Of a stretch of 64,000 bases of DNA, positions 22,620-34,980 are shown piece after piece; the first letter of the stretch is position 1; each line of letters starts with the position of its first letter. A program made the translations under genes and the position numbers. The stretch spans positions 66,008,556-66,072,555 of the forward strand of contig NC_134709.1 in NCBI RefSeq assembly GCF_043290135.1, written 5' to 3'. The notes below the pieces were generated by a model. The model was not told where the DNA came from. It did not search any database and saw nothing but the letters and a program-made list of their open reading frames with translations. Source of the stretch: Rhipicephalus microplus (Eukaryota > Arthropoda > Arachnida > Ixodida > Ixodidae).

Positions 22620-22800
22620 ATTGTTGCAAGATGCAGGGATCGCACCACACGTGAAATAATAGAGGCAGAAAAGATTTGCTCGTTGAAAGATGCTTGTGTT
22701 AGCACCCCTTCTGTCGCGCTCACCGATAAAGAAAAGTTGTTCCTTTGCTTGTCGGCCTGATGTACTTATGCATTGTCATTGCATTTCGCACATGACTATC
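22620..22800 (+). pseudogene. Penelope-like element C-terminal fragment (right, plus)
   Basis: Nearly identical to the fragment at 22330-22512 but on the opposite strand: RDRTTREIIEAEKICSL, then DACVSTPSVALTDKEK. The two arms are about 175 bases long with a ~107-base spacer. Homology continues past the stop codon, so this is a copied DNA segment, not two independent genes. Confidence 0.45.
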
Positions 22801-23091
22801 ACCCGTGTCACAATGCCGTCGCGTACGTCATCAAACACTTCCCGCCAGACAGTGGCACATACCCATGGGCAGGTATGTGCCGCGGGTATGCGGGTATGAG
22901 CCACGGGCAATTGACACTTAGTATATACCTAGGAACATCGAGAACACACATGGACAATGTTAACGCGTGAGCGTTAAGCAATACCCGCATCGGTAGCGTC
23001 GATCCAACGAAGGCATAGAATAAATGTCAGTGTTAAGAAAAAAATCACATAGGCAGGGTTGAGCCCCCGACGATAGAACATAATAAATTTG

Positions 23092-23175
23092 GGAGTCCCA
23101 GTGGGAATCGAACCCGATGCATTTTGCGTGGCAATGAAGCCTTTTACCACAGAGCTACTCCAGGTCTCATAACTA
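23092..23175 (-). repeat. tRNA-Gly-like SINE head
   Basis: On the minus strand: TAGCTCTGTGGTAAAAGG (A box), TTGCCACGCAAAATGC (resembling a Gly-GCC anticodon arm) and GGTTCGATTCC (B box, 23104-23114). The acceptor stem does not pair, so it is a SINE head rather than a working tRNA. Confidence 0.6.
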
Positions 23176-25531
23176 CTTTTCAAATAGACTCTAACCTTGG
23201 TGAAACGTCAACAGTGCATGGTTGCAGTTCTGCCTACGCAATTTTATAAGCATTACATAATTACTCCTTTGATCAAGTCGTCACGTCGAGTTAACGTCAA
23301 TTGCGGTTAGGTGCCATGCGCCGAGGTAGATTAATGTAGCAGGTTCCAGTGCCAGCATCTTCGCGAGCATAAGCGCTTCATATCAGCTTCTGGTGTTTCT
23401 AATACGCATGTTCCAGTTGACATTGTTGCGCAAGTGCAAACAACTGGTTATATAAACATGTGCAACTCTTCAACATATGTCTGTGCGTGCAACATGTGTA
23501 CATATATTTAGCATTATTTCGTGACGTGTCGATCAATAAAAAAAGTGCAACACGGTCACTTTTTCTCCACATGCTTCGCATAGCGTTGATTTGCAGGTAC
23601 GTGGGATCTGCTCATTTTTTTTTTTTTGGTTCAGCGCCACAAATGGGGAGGGGGGAGCGTACGTGGGCAGTCTGCCTGTTATCAGGGCTTGTGAAAGACT
23701 TGTGTTTATAATTGTGGTGTATTGTCACGTTAGCGAAGCACTATTCACTATTGCTTGGTGATTTCGTGCCTAGCTTCTGTAAGTAATTTATTATTTGTGT
23801 GTTTTTTTTTACTGGCGTGGTATTTGAGAGCGGAACTAGCTCACACTATGAGTACATAACTGCTTGTTTGACTTCGGACTGCTTTCTCTGGCGTACGGCC
23901 AGCGTGCCCTCGCCTTTCGTGACTGCGAGTGCGGCACGCTAAATCAAGAAACCCTGTACTCCAGTGGACAAAGTGGTATTCTCGAGGCTGCTGTCTTGCT
24001 TCCGCGGTTTTCCACTATTGGACAACGTGAGTTTTCGAACAATTGTGCTCTTGTGCTAGTAAACCGTGGCATCATAACTTCATCTGTGAAGTATTTGCGG
24101 TATATTGCAAGGGCACTATTGGTTAACAATACAGCCTTGCTTCCGCAATCTTATTCTTGATCCTTCTTTCTATCGCGCATGCATGCAACTGGTGAGCTAT
24201 AAAGGGGCAATAAAATCGGGCACTTATCGCAAACACGGGAAAATTGTGCAATTAAGAAAAAAATCTCAATTTCTCGCCATGGACGCAGGGCAAATGCCCG
24301 AAGCCGCGACTACTTGCGGCTGTGATGTATTTCATTTTCATTTCTTGCTTGCTGGTAGTTGTCCCCGCAATGCTTAAATAGTGAGGGGGGCAATCCTAAC
24401 TACCAGCTACTTCATACGTGGGCTTTTATGTAAGTTAAACTAGCAGTTTACGTGTACCATTCACCCTGTTTTATCAACGGAGCAGACTTCAACCTACAGA
24501 CCACATGGAACGACAACAAAGTGAACAATACTAAAAAAAAAAGTTAGACGGCCGATGATTTAAACGTGTTCCTCGCAGTAAATGTTTCTGGTCATTCAAA
24601 ATTTAAAGAAATACATTAAAACAAACAAAAGGCTCGTTTTTGTTACTGCAGCACAGTGTTGTACGAAAAGTGAATTTCGGAAAAACATAAAGTGAGTACA
24701 AAAGATGATGTGCCATTGCTGTCAGCATCACTTCGTAATCTATGGCGTATTCGCGTTTCTAAGGCATTTCTTTAGTTCATTTTTTTTCATGTTTTGCCAG
24801 CGTGTTCGAAAAGGTCGAAATGCGAATGGGCTTTTTAAAAGGAGGGTTCCGAAAAATTTTCAAATTGTGAAACGCAAACGACCGTGGATGATAAACCGGC
24901 CACGCATGTTTTTTCCTTTCTTTCTTTCTTTCTTTCTTTCTTTTTTCGAGCCAAGATTTGCTTTAGGGGATGACACCCTTGCGAAATGTGCGATGTTCGG
25001 GAGAATGCTTTGTCCCCTGGAATTGAATCCAAGCGAGCCGTGACGGTTGTGTCGTCCCGGCGAATCGTGGCGCCACGTGTGTGTGTGTGTGTATCGAGCT
25101 AGATCTATTGTGCTGCGCGCCCACCCATGCGGACGCGTGCTTGACGGCTATACCGTCGTCGACGTCAATAAAAATGGAGCGGCCGGTTCGCCCAAGATCG
25201 CTGCGTGTTGGGATTAGAACGAAAGGCGGAAGAGAGGTCCGCCGAAAGGATCTTAAGTCAAGGTTTTAAAGGAAGAAAGAAATACTAAAAGACTACGCTG
25301 AGTGCTTCCGCGTTAGATACCTGAATGGAAGGCTATTTCGTTATTATTAATTCTTTTTTTTCATTTTATGCCCCACTGGGACTCACGATGGAAGAGAGTG
25401 CACACAAAACACTCGTCTTCCGGATAAATTGTTACTAAACAATCTAACTGCATGCGCAAAACATAACAAAAAAAGATACCTGAGCGTTTCTATGCGTATG
25501 TTGCCTAGGGATAACCGGCGACCTTGGTCTC
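23176..25531. other. No gene recognised
   Basis: AT-rich sequence with short open frames lacking domains. It contains a (TTTC)n run at about 24917-24945 and a (GT)n run near 25076-25092. Confidence 0.4.
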
Positions 25532-25897
25532 TGTATGTATGTATGTATGTATGTATGTATGTATGTATGTATGTATGTATGTATGTATGTATGTATGTAT
25601 GTATGTATGTATGTATGTATGTATGTATGTATGTATGTATGTATGTATGTATGTATGTATGTATGTATGTATGTATGTATGTATGTATGTATGTATGTAT
25701 GTATTATGTATGTATGTATGTATGTATGTTTGTATGTATGTATGTATGTACGTACGTACGTATGTATGTTTGTATGTATGTATGTATGTATGTATGTATG
25801 TATGTATGTATGTATGTATGTATGTATGTATGTATGTATGTATGTATGTATGTATGTATGTATGTATGTATGTATGTATGTATGTATGTATGTATGT
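25532..25897. repeat. (TATG)n microsatellite
   Basis: About 366 bases of TATG tetranucleotide with a few variant units near 25704-25770 (TATT, TTTG, TACG). All three plus frames are open because the repeat has no stop in any phase; the (MYVC)n frames are artefacts. Confidence 0.97.
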
Positions 25898-26099
25898 GAA
25901 GAATGTTCACTAGAAGCTTGATGCTTGCAGTGAAGGCGGGATGTCGGTCAATCAATACACGATGACAGCATTTCGACAAGTCCCCGCGCACATGCCCTTA
26001 CGCTTTTCCTCGTTTCTTTGCCTCCCATGTCATAGCATGAGTGCGCTTTCATTAAGAAGAATGGTGGGCAACCATGATTACTGCGCGCTTCGCCAAAAA

Positions 26100-28757
26100 A
26101 AGGCAGGTCCCACGTACAGTGGGAATCGGTGATACGCGAAGCATGAATGAGAAAGGTTGATATGTCAATTTAAAATTATCACAACGTTACAAGGTGGAGT
26201 TAAATTATGCCGTACATGACTCCCGTGTCATGATTATCATGTTTGGATGTGTCGCTTACCTTCGCCATCTATAACCGTCACGTGATACCAAATTTAGTAT
26301 ATGAGGAGCTAGCGAAAGGACCACGAGCACGCTATGAGCGTGGTATGTTGTCATGTTCTTACATGACACGCGTCAGAATTATCATGTTGGATTCAGTCGT
26401 ATACTTTCGTCATTCATTGACGTAACTTAACACCAAATTTGGTATATGTGGAGCTAGCAAAACGGCCACGAGCGCATCATGAAGGGCCCAATAAACTCCA
26501 ATATAGCCTTGACCTGCGCCCACGCTGGGCACAGTGACGCTACGTTAGCAAAACGCGAGCACTCTATAGTCTGACGCCAGGCGCGACCGACGCGACCAGC
26601 GTCCGTCAGCGCGGCCCGACGGCAACCGCTGCGAAATGCAACATGCTGTATTTCGCACCCACGCGTTAAGGCCGTTTCACATGATACAAAACGCAGCGAT
26701 TTTCAGGCTGCGAATCCGCTCGCAGCGAAAAAAAGTGCAGTTCGCTGCCGCCGCAGCGGTCCGCGGCGAGCTTCCGACATGTTGGAAATTTTCGATCTGA
26801 TCGCAGCGGCGGGAGCGATTTTTTGTCGGGACCCGTCGAAATAGGGCTGGTCCGGCCAAGCCGTCGAAATAGAGTCGACGTGATTGTTTTAGTAATGGCC
26901 GATGCTGTGCATTTCAAAATGAATTCCGACTGGAAAGTGTTCTTAAATGACGAAACAAGTGGGTCTTTCGTTACTGTTCACGGTAACTTCATGATATCGT
27001 AATGCACATATTATTACTTTACATTCGTGTCTGTCACAATGAGCGGTGGCAAGAACTCGCCGCTCCAGTCGCAGAGCGAAAATCGCGGACCGTTCGCGGT
27101 CCATGTGAAACGAAACCGCCATTAGCGACGGTCGCGAACAGAGCCGTTGGAGCGAACAGAACGATTTTTTTTTTTGCTGCAATCGCGGCTTGTGAAACAG
27201 CCTTTACCCAGATAACACTGCGTCTCCCTCTTTTCGTGACGGAGGGACGCCGGACGCGCCGAAACGCGCATGCGTCAAAGCAACGCAGCGTGGCACGCGC
27301 CGGCGAGTATATGACCGGCGCCTAGCGTCGCCCCGCCGAAGTGTAGCGTCGAAATGAACGCCGGCGAGCACGCGCACCACGTCACGTCGAGATATATTGG
27401 CACCTTGACTTTGGCATGTTGTCATGTTCTCACATGACACGCACCTCATGATTATCATATTGCACCAGTCACTTACCTTCGTCATCCATTGACGTCACGT
27501 AACACCGAATTCGGCATGTGTGAGGCTAGCAAAACGGCCGCGAGCGCATCATGAGTGCGACATGCAGTCATGTTGTTATAAGACACGCATGTCGTGAATA
27601 TCATGTTTGGATGTTTCATTTACCTATGTCGTCCGTTCGCTTCGCGAAATACCAAGTTTAGTACATGTGAAGCTAGCAAAACTGCCGTGAGCGCATCATG
27701 AGCGTAGCATGTAGTCATGTTGTTACATAACACGCATCTCATGTTTATCATGTATGCACCAGTATCATACCTTTGTCAGCCATCCACGTGCCGTAAGACG
27801 ACATTTAGCATAAGTGAAGCTAGCAGAACGGCCGCCAGCGTATAATGAGCGTGGAATGTTGTCATGTTGTGTTACATGACACGTATGTAATGATGTTCAT
27901 GTTACGATCGGTCGCTTGTGTTCGTAATGCAATCATGTCATACCATACCAGTTTTCCGACATGCCATGTGAACAAAACCACCGCAATACCTGCCGGGCAA
28001 TGTAATGTAAATCATGACATTCATGACATCCATGTGATGATTTTCATGTTATGTCTAGTAAAATATGTTCTTCATGCAGTCATGCTATGCCATACAAACT
28101 TTGATATCGATACCATTATCGTAACAGCCAGGAGAGCTAAAAGTCGTAGGTGGCTAGATAAAGTAGCCAAAGTTCGCTAAGAAATGCTTTGCATGAAGAA
28201 AAAAAAATGCAGTGGGTTACGCTAAGTCCAGGAAAGCGAATTTCGCATCTGTTTTTCTATACATTTTCTCCTTTTTCGTTTCTACGATAAAGGAGGTAAC
28301 AATTAAGAGTACTAGGTACTCTACTTCGGGAGAGCTTAATGCCGTCCCTTGGCAGCACACTTCAAGGCCATGCGACTTTGTGCTTAGAAAAAGTGGTTAA
28401 CGATTTAGAGTACTTAGTACTCTACTATGGGAGAGCTGAGAGCCGTCCCGTGGATGGCGCAATCTTCGATTCCTAGACTTGAGAACTGTACCGCGATTCG
28501 AGAGCTTGGGGCAGCTTCTTTGAAGGTCAGGTTTACAGACACCACATTTCAGCCATCTTCCGAAGCGGCATCCATACTTTCTCTAGGCAGACGGTACATT
28601 TCTAACTTAGTCCTGAACTTAGATTACAAGAAGTGACAGAATGATATGCAGAAAATACATTTATTTCAGTGCTCCACGCAACCTTTAGGCAAAACATTGT
28701 AAAAAATGTTGCTATAAAGTTTTTCGTTTCTCTAACACTTCAAAAAATCGACAGATT
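26100..28757. repeat. Higher-order satellite unit A
   Basis: Begins near CCACGTACAGTG at 26110. It contains repeats of a ~145-bp monomer with the phrases ATGACACGCATCTCATGATT, GTTTGCACCAGTCAC, GAAGCTAGCGAAACGGCC and GAGCGCATCATGAGCG, plus unique segments including a GC-rich block ending TTACCCAGA-AACACTGCGT. Without the 535-bp MITE the unit is about 2.1 kb. Units B and C follow in the same order and orientation. Confidence 0.8.
26669..27203. mobile_element. 535-bp MITE with TTA target duplication
   Basis: Termini AGGCCGTTTCACA and (reverse complement) AGGCTGTTTCACA form 13-bp inverted repeats with one mismatch. TTA flanks both ends (26666-26668, 27204-27206). Unit B shows the empty site GCGTTACCC at 29306. 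A 3-bp TTA duplication fits PIF/Harbinger-type transposition; no transposase is encoded. The interior is rich in CGCAGCG-type subterminal repeats. Confidence 0.8.
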
Positions 28758-30777
28758 CCACGTACAGTGCGAATCGATGATATACGCAACACAAATGAGA
28801 AATGTTGATATGTTACTTTAAAATCAGCCCAATGTTACGAGGTGGAAGTAAATGGTGCCGACATGGCTTCTGTGTCATGATTGTAATGTTTGTATGCGTC
28901 GTTTACCTTCGTCATCTATTCACGTCACGTTATAGCAAATTTAGTATATGGGAAGCTAGCGAAATGACATAGAGCACGCTATAAGCAAGGTATGTTGTCA
29001 TGTTTTCACATGACACGCGTGTCAAGATCATCATGTTTGCACCAGTCATATATTTTGTCATCTATTTACGTCACGGAACACAAAATTTTTTATATGCGGA
29101 GCTTGCAAAACAGCCGCGAGCGCATCACGAACAACCCAATATACTTCAATGTAGCGTTGACACGCGCGAACGCTGGGCACAGCGACGCTACGCTAGCAAA
29201 ACGCGAGCACTCTATATATTCTGACGCCAGGCGCGACCAGCATCCGTCCATGCGACCCGATGGCAACCAGCGCGAAATGCGGCATGCTGCAACTCGCGCC
29301 GATGCGTTACCCAGACAACACTGCGTTTCCCTCTTTTCGTGACGGAGGGACGCCAGACGCGCTGAAACTCGCATGCATCAAAGCAACGCAGTGCGGCGCG
29401 CGCCTGCGAGTATTTGGCAAGACTGGGGCGTGGCGTGGCAACGCTGGCATGATCCGACGAAATGAACGCCGGTGAGCACGTGCACCGCGTCTCGTCGAAG
29501 TGTAGTGGCGCCTTGACTGTGGCATTTAGTACTGTTCTCACATGACGCGCATCTCATGATTATGATGTTTGCACCAATCACATACCTTCATCATCCATTG
29601 AGGTCACGTAATACCAAATTTGGCACATGTAGAGCTAGCGAAATGGCCACGAGCGCATCATGAACGTGGCATGTAGTCATGTGTTTACATGACACACATG
29701 TCGTGATGGTCATGTTTGCATGCGTCATTTACCTATGTCTTCCATTCGCGTTGCGTAATACCCAGTTTGGTACATGTTAAGCTAGCGAAACGGCCACCAG
29801 CGCATCATGAGCGTAGCATGTAGTCATGTTACATGACACGCATCTCATGAATATTATGTTTGCACCAGTCACATACCTTCGTCACCCATTTACGTACCGT
29901 AATACCAATATTGGCATATGTGAAGCTAGCGAAATGCCCGCAAGCGCATCATGAGCTGGGCACGTAGTCATGTTCTTACATGACAAGTATGTCATGATTT
30001 TCATTTTATAGGGTCTGTCGCTTGTGTTCGCCATGCGATCATGTCGTGCCATACCAGTTTTGCAACATGCCATGTGAACGAAACCACCGCAATATCTGCC
30101 GGGCAGTGTAATGTATATCATGACATTCGTGACATCCGTGTGATGATTTTCATTTTATGAGTAGTTAAATATGTTATTCATTCAGTCATGTTATGCCATA
30201 CCAACTTTGATATTGATACCATTATCGTAACAGCCAGGAGAGCTAAATGTCGTAGGCGTAGATAGATAGATAGATAGATAGATACGCTCAAAGTAGCCGA
30301 AGTTCGCTAAAAAATGCTTTGCATGTAGAAAAAAAAAGTAAATGCAGTGGGTTACGCTAAGTCCAGGAAAGCAAATTTCGCATCTGTTTGTCTATACATT
30401 GTCTCCTTTTTCGTGTTTACGAAAAAGGAGGTAACGTCTAAGAGTACTAGGTACTCTACTACGAGAGAGCCTAAATCCGTCCCTTGGCCGCACACTTCAA
30501 GGCCATGCGGACACTTTTCTACATGAGCTTTGGGCAGCTCTAGGAGGAAGAAGTGTACAGACACCACATTTCAGCCATCTTCCAAAAGCCTCCGTACTTT
30601 CTCTCCGCACACGGTACATTTCTAACTTTGTTCTGAACTTAGATGACAAAAAGCGACAAAATTATATGCATAAAGTACATTTATTTGAGTGCGCTACACA
30701 ACCTTTAGTCAAAACATTACGAAAAATGTTGCTATGAAGTTTTTAGTTTCTCTAACACTTCGAAGAATTGGCAGATT
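28758..30777. repeat. Higher-order satellite unit B
   Basis: Begins at CCACGTACAGTG (28758) and runs 2020 bases to the next copy of that anchor. It has the same monomers and unique blocks as unit A but lacks the MITE. Monomer anchors GTTTGCA at 29567, 29714 and 29858 give periods of 147 and 144 bases. A (GATA)n run is present at 30255-30281. Confidence 0.8.
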
Positions 30778-31690
30778 CCACGTACAGTGCAAATTGATGA
30801 TATGCGAAGCACGAATGAGAAATGTTGATCAGCTCAACGTTACGAGATGGAAGTAAAATGTGCCGTACATGGTTTCTGTGTCATGATTGTCATGTTTGTA
30901 TGCGTCGTTTACCTTCGTCATCTATTCACGTCACGTTATAGCAAATTTAGTATATAGGGAGCTAGCGAAATGGCCTGGAGCACGCTTTGAGCATGGTATG
31001 TTAACATGTTTTCACATGACACGCATCTCATGATTATCATGTTTGCACCAGTCACTTACCTTCGTCATCCATTAACGTCACGTAACACCGAATTTGGCAT
31101 GTGTAAAGCTAGCAAAACGGCCGCGAGCGCATCATGAGTGTGACATGCAGTCATGTTGTTATAAGACACGCATGTCGTGAATATCATGTTTGGATGTTTC
31201 ATTTACCTATGTCGTCCGTTCGCCTCACGAAACCAAGTTTAGTACATGTGAAGCTAGCAAAACTGCCGTGAGCGCATCATGAGCGTGGCATGTAGTCATG
31301 TTGTTACATCACACGCATCTCAAGTTTATCATGTTTGCACCAGTATCATACCTGCGTCAGCCATCCAAGTGCCGTAAGACGACATTTGGCATAAGTGAAG
31401 CTAGCAGAACGGCCGCCAGCGTATCATGAGCGTGGAATGTTGTCATGTTGTGTTACATGACAGGTATGTAATGATGTTCATGTTACGATCGGTCGCTTGT
31501 GTTCGCAATGCAATCATATCGTACCATACCAGTTTTCCGACATGCCATGTGAACGAAACCACCGCAATACCTGCCGGGCAATGTAATGTAAATGATGACA
31601 TTCATGACATCCATGTGATCGTTTTCATGTTATGACTAGTCAAATATGTTCTTCATGCAGTCATGTTATGCCATACAAACTTTGATATAG
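30778..31690. repeat. Higher-order satellite unit C, truncated
   Basis: Begins at the third CCACGTACAGTG anchor and follows unit A closely, but skips the GC-rich block and ends near 31690 after CATACAAACTTTGATAT. Confidence 0.75.
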
Positions 31691-34600
31691 AGATGCCCAA
31701 AGTCATACGCAGTTTAGATTGTGGTCGATATCACATTTGTATTTTTCAAATTTTCACTTTTGTCATTGTGGTGACAGTCAATTTTGATTTGAGTTGTTTT
31801 GGGTCAGCTTTGTTTGCGGCATCTTTGGTTTTTTTCGCATCGTGGAAGCGCCGCGTAGCATGAGTATATATTGGCTTCAAGAAACGACATTAAACAATTG
31901 GTAGTTTGCGCTCTTTCCTGTCTCCCTTGTTTTCCTTAAAGTTTGTGCAGCAATTAAATTTTTCAAGTATGAACCAACTAGTCTGCAGAAAAGTATTGGT
32001 TTCCGTATCCAGTTCAGAAATCATGAGCTGCAATTCGTAAACAAAACGGCAGACTTCGTAATTCAACTACTCTGGTGAGGCCTTTTACACTACTTTGATT
32101 CCCCTCCATTCCTGATTGCACCTCTGACCTCATGCACACCACTGAGTTCCCACAACTAAGCCCCGGAACCATCGAAAGGGAACGCATGGCTTCATCTCGT
32201 GACACACTGGGCATATAGTAATTCAGCATTCGTAGCCTCTATGCATGGTTTGATGGATGTGGGAGTGTATGAACACTATAACGGTTTCTTTATTGAAAGA
32301 TTGGACTTTTCTTGAGCAATCGAGGAATGAACGTGACTTCGGCGACATGTGCACCTCATTACTGGTTTCCCTCGCGCGCAGCGGCGAGCAAGAGAAACCC
32401 TGCACGTCAAGCACTATATTCAAAGGGGGGCTTCCATTTCAAGTGGACGTATGGCGCCATCTCGTGACAGCCGGGGGACACAATGATTCGGCATTTGTTG
32501 CCTCGTAGATCGGTGTACTCAGAAAAAGAGAGCAGTGAGTTTTTGTTCGCTATTTTGCTATATCTTACCAGGCACTTTCTAATCTCGACGAGTGAGTTGC
32601 ACAGGTTAATAAGCAAGTATTCCAGCCTGTTTCTGTTTCGTTCCGCCGGAGGAAAAGCTTGTGTCACAGCATGAAATAGCTGTATGTCGTTCCCAGGGGC
32701 TTTTCCACAATTCGCAATGGGGAGGGGGGGTGGAGTGTTTCACGAAATGTGGGGGTTTAAGAATTAGTGCCTGTCTTGTAGGAGGTAAGGTGGTAGGGTG
32801 GGTGCAAACAGTTTGAAGGGGTAGGATGCGGTTGTCGCGATCCTAATGGGGTGATGCTAGGGGCTCATTCGATTCCAGGAAAGATGAGAAAATGCGGTGT
32901 ACTGGTGTCTCCGAGTTTCCTCGTAATTTCCTATCTTATGCCCGTATGACCAAATAGCGGAGAATTTTATATTGTTTTGTAATAAGAAAAAATTTGAACA
33001 AAGGAGAAATCGAGAAGCATCGTCGGGTGACGACGACGGTTTTACGAAGAGTTCGTTTTCGTGAAGTCGAGCTAATGCTAACAGCGACGCAAGCTTTGTA
33101 TCAGAAATATTTTGCGGCGTAGCTCACATTGCAGTAATGGAGAAATAGCCCACTTGATCTTTCTAATTCTGGGCAACTTATCTATTTTTCAATATTTTTG
33201 AGAAACGTCATGTTTTTGAAACTCACTCGTTTTTGTGGGGTGCTATTTCTGTTTCTGTGAACGTCATAGCTTGGTCATATTTGCAGCACTGGCAGTCCCG
33301 TATGTGAATGATTATTCCATGCGTTTTTATTTTTGTAGTAATTTCTAAAGATATAAATTTTGTTGCTAGAAACATTAGAAAATAAAACTGTTGGTTAATT
33401 TAAAAATTGATAATAACAGGCCGCACTCTCAATTTTGTCAAAAGTATTTAAATTGTTCTCAGGAGACTGCCTTACTATATTCTGGAAAACATTTTGAATC
33501 ATTTTGATCAGAACAAACTTGCAAATTTTCAAGCATTGCGTTCTTAGAACATGGTCGCGACCACGTAAATGACATCTCTTGTGGTCGGAAAATGCAATAC
33601 ACGGTTGTTTGTTCTGTAATGTTTAGAACTGACAGTAATGTGGCATTGTTCGCGAGTGTAAAATGATCTAAAAAATAAAAAATAATGATTTCTGGAATGA
33701 AATGCGTTTATGTAGTTCGCAACTTCGCCTGTGTTCGTTATCAGTGAGTCTTATGTGAGGTATACTATATTGTCGGGTCCTTCTTTTCTTTATTCTTTTC
33801 TTGCATGACTATAATGGAACTAATGTCTTAGATGCTAATCATTGGGCTTTCTTAAAACCTTTTCTCAGCACAAGCCACGCTGTCCCAGAATCGCAAAGGT
33901 TTGTGTAGAATTCAACGTCTCTTCAGTAAAGGAAACAAGCTTCTAGAATGCAGTCGTCAAGACGTTGAGTTTTGCTGGCATAAAATTGTACATTCTCCAA
34001 CCGTATACTATTAGCAGTGTTTAAACCTGTCTGTTACGTAAATCACGATGGCAGTACTCTTGACAACGTACAAAACATGCGTTGCGTGAATATCACCTGC
34101 TTTGCGTTGGCAAACATATCGTGACGAGATGCCTTTTACGGGAGTAAAAAGTTTCCGCTACTTTTTTTTTATTTCTAGAAGCACTCAATCTCGCAGATAG
34201 GTCCACTGATTGTGTTAATTTTGTTCGGTTTGCCTTTATTTGCGCAACCACTTCAATTGCTGAAGCTTCACAAGCAACCGTTTAGATGAGGGCTACCTTC
34301 TAACACTGTTATTAATTAAGAATCCACAAACGACGACAGCGCCAACCGATGAACACTGCAACAAAACCCAAGGACCACAGCCTTCTGAACATTGCTGATC
34401 AAAAAGCAAATAGTACGCGTATCTGAGGCCCAACACCACTACGTAAGTGTTAGGTAGTGTGTTCTTTTAATAGAAAATACATAGATACGTAATTATATAG
34501 ACAATAGTGCTTTTACGCTATTGTCTTTTGTCAATGCGTTGCAGCGCTATTTTACGCTGCGACGGAATGCACAGAAAAAGCCCTCTGCAGACGATAGGGC

Positions 34601-34817
34601 GTTGCCACCTGGCAGTGGTCCGGGGTTCGGCACAAGCTCCGGCAGAAGAATATTGTCGTTCGACGAGATTTGCAGTGTAGCACGCAGATAAGAGGTCATT
34701 TTTCCCCTTTTTCTCGAAGGAGTTCTGCCGATGTCCTTGTTTATTGGTCAAATATAAAAAAAAATGTGGAGCCGCTTCGCTGCATGTAAATTCCAACAGT
34801 TCGATGTGCTATATTAC
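31691..34817. other. No gene recognised; one diverged direct repeat
   Basis: AT-rich. Phrases around ATCTCGTGACA and ATTC-GCATT-GT-GCCTC occur at about 32177-32240 and again at 32442-32505, a diverged duplication. The right end is probably beyond the 3' end of the cis-prenyltransferase transcript. Confidence 0.4.
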
Positions 34818-34823
34818 TTTATT
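34818..34823 (-). promoter_or_regulatory. Polyadenylation signal of the cis-prenyltransferase gene
   Basis: AATAAA on the minus strand begins two bases after the TAA stop, so the 3' UTR would be very short if this signal is used. Confidence 0.55.
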
Positions 34824-34824
34824 C

Positions 34825-34980
34825 TTACATCACACCGTTGTGGAGGCCGGCGAGCCGTTCCATGTTGAGGATGTTGGCAGCGTGGACCTGCCGCAGCAAC
34901 TTGCGCTGACGTATGACTTGCTCGGGGTCCGATCTGCCGCTTCCATAAGATGTCCTCTTAGCGTGCTTCTCCTTGACAGC
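34825..34980 (-). CDS. DHDDS-like: cis-prenyltransferase, last coding exon
   Basis: Minus-strand exon after a pyrimidine-rich acceptor (...CACATTTTTCAG), phase 0, 51 codons plus TAA. It encodes a basic, helical tail beginning AVKEKHAKRTSYGSG and ending RLAGLHNGVM. The entry phase matches the exon at 39697-39919. Eukaryotic DHDDS proteins likewise end with a basic helical tail after the catalytic core. The R-x-G C-terminal motif of the NUS1/NgBR partner subunit is absent, which argues for the DHDDS side of the family. Confidence 0.65.
   Translation of the reverse strand, partial: AVKEKHAKRTSYGSGRSDPEQVIRQRKLLRQVHAANILNMERLAGLHNGVM

Noticed and set aside
25429..25991. Overlapping long open frames of (MYVC)n and (YIHT)n
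   Set aside because: They are a direct consequence of the (TATG)n microsatellite, which has no stop in any phase.
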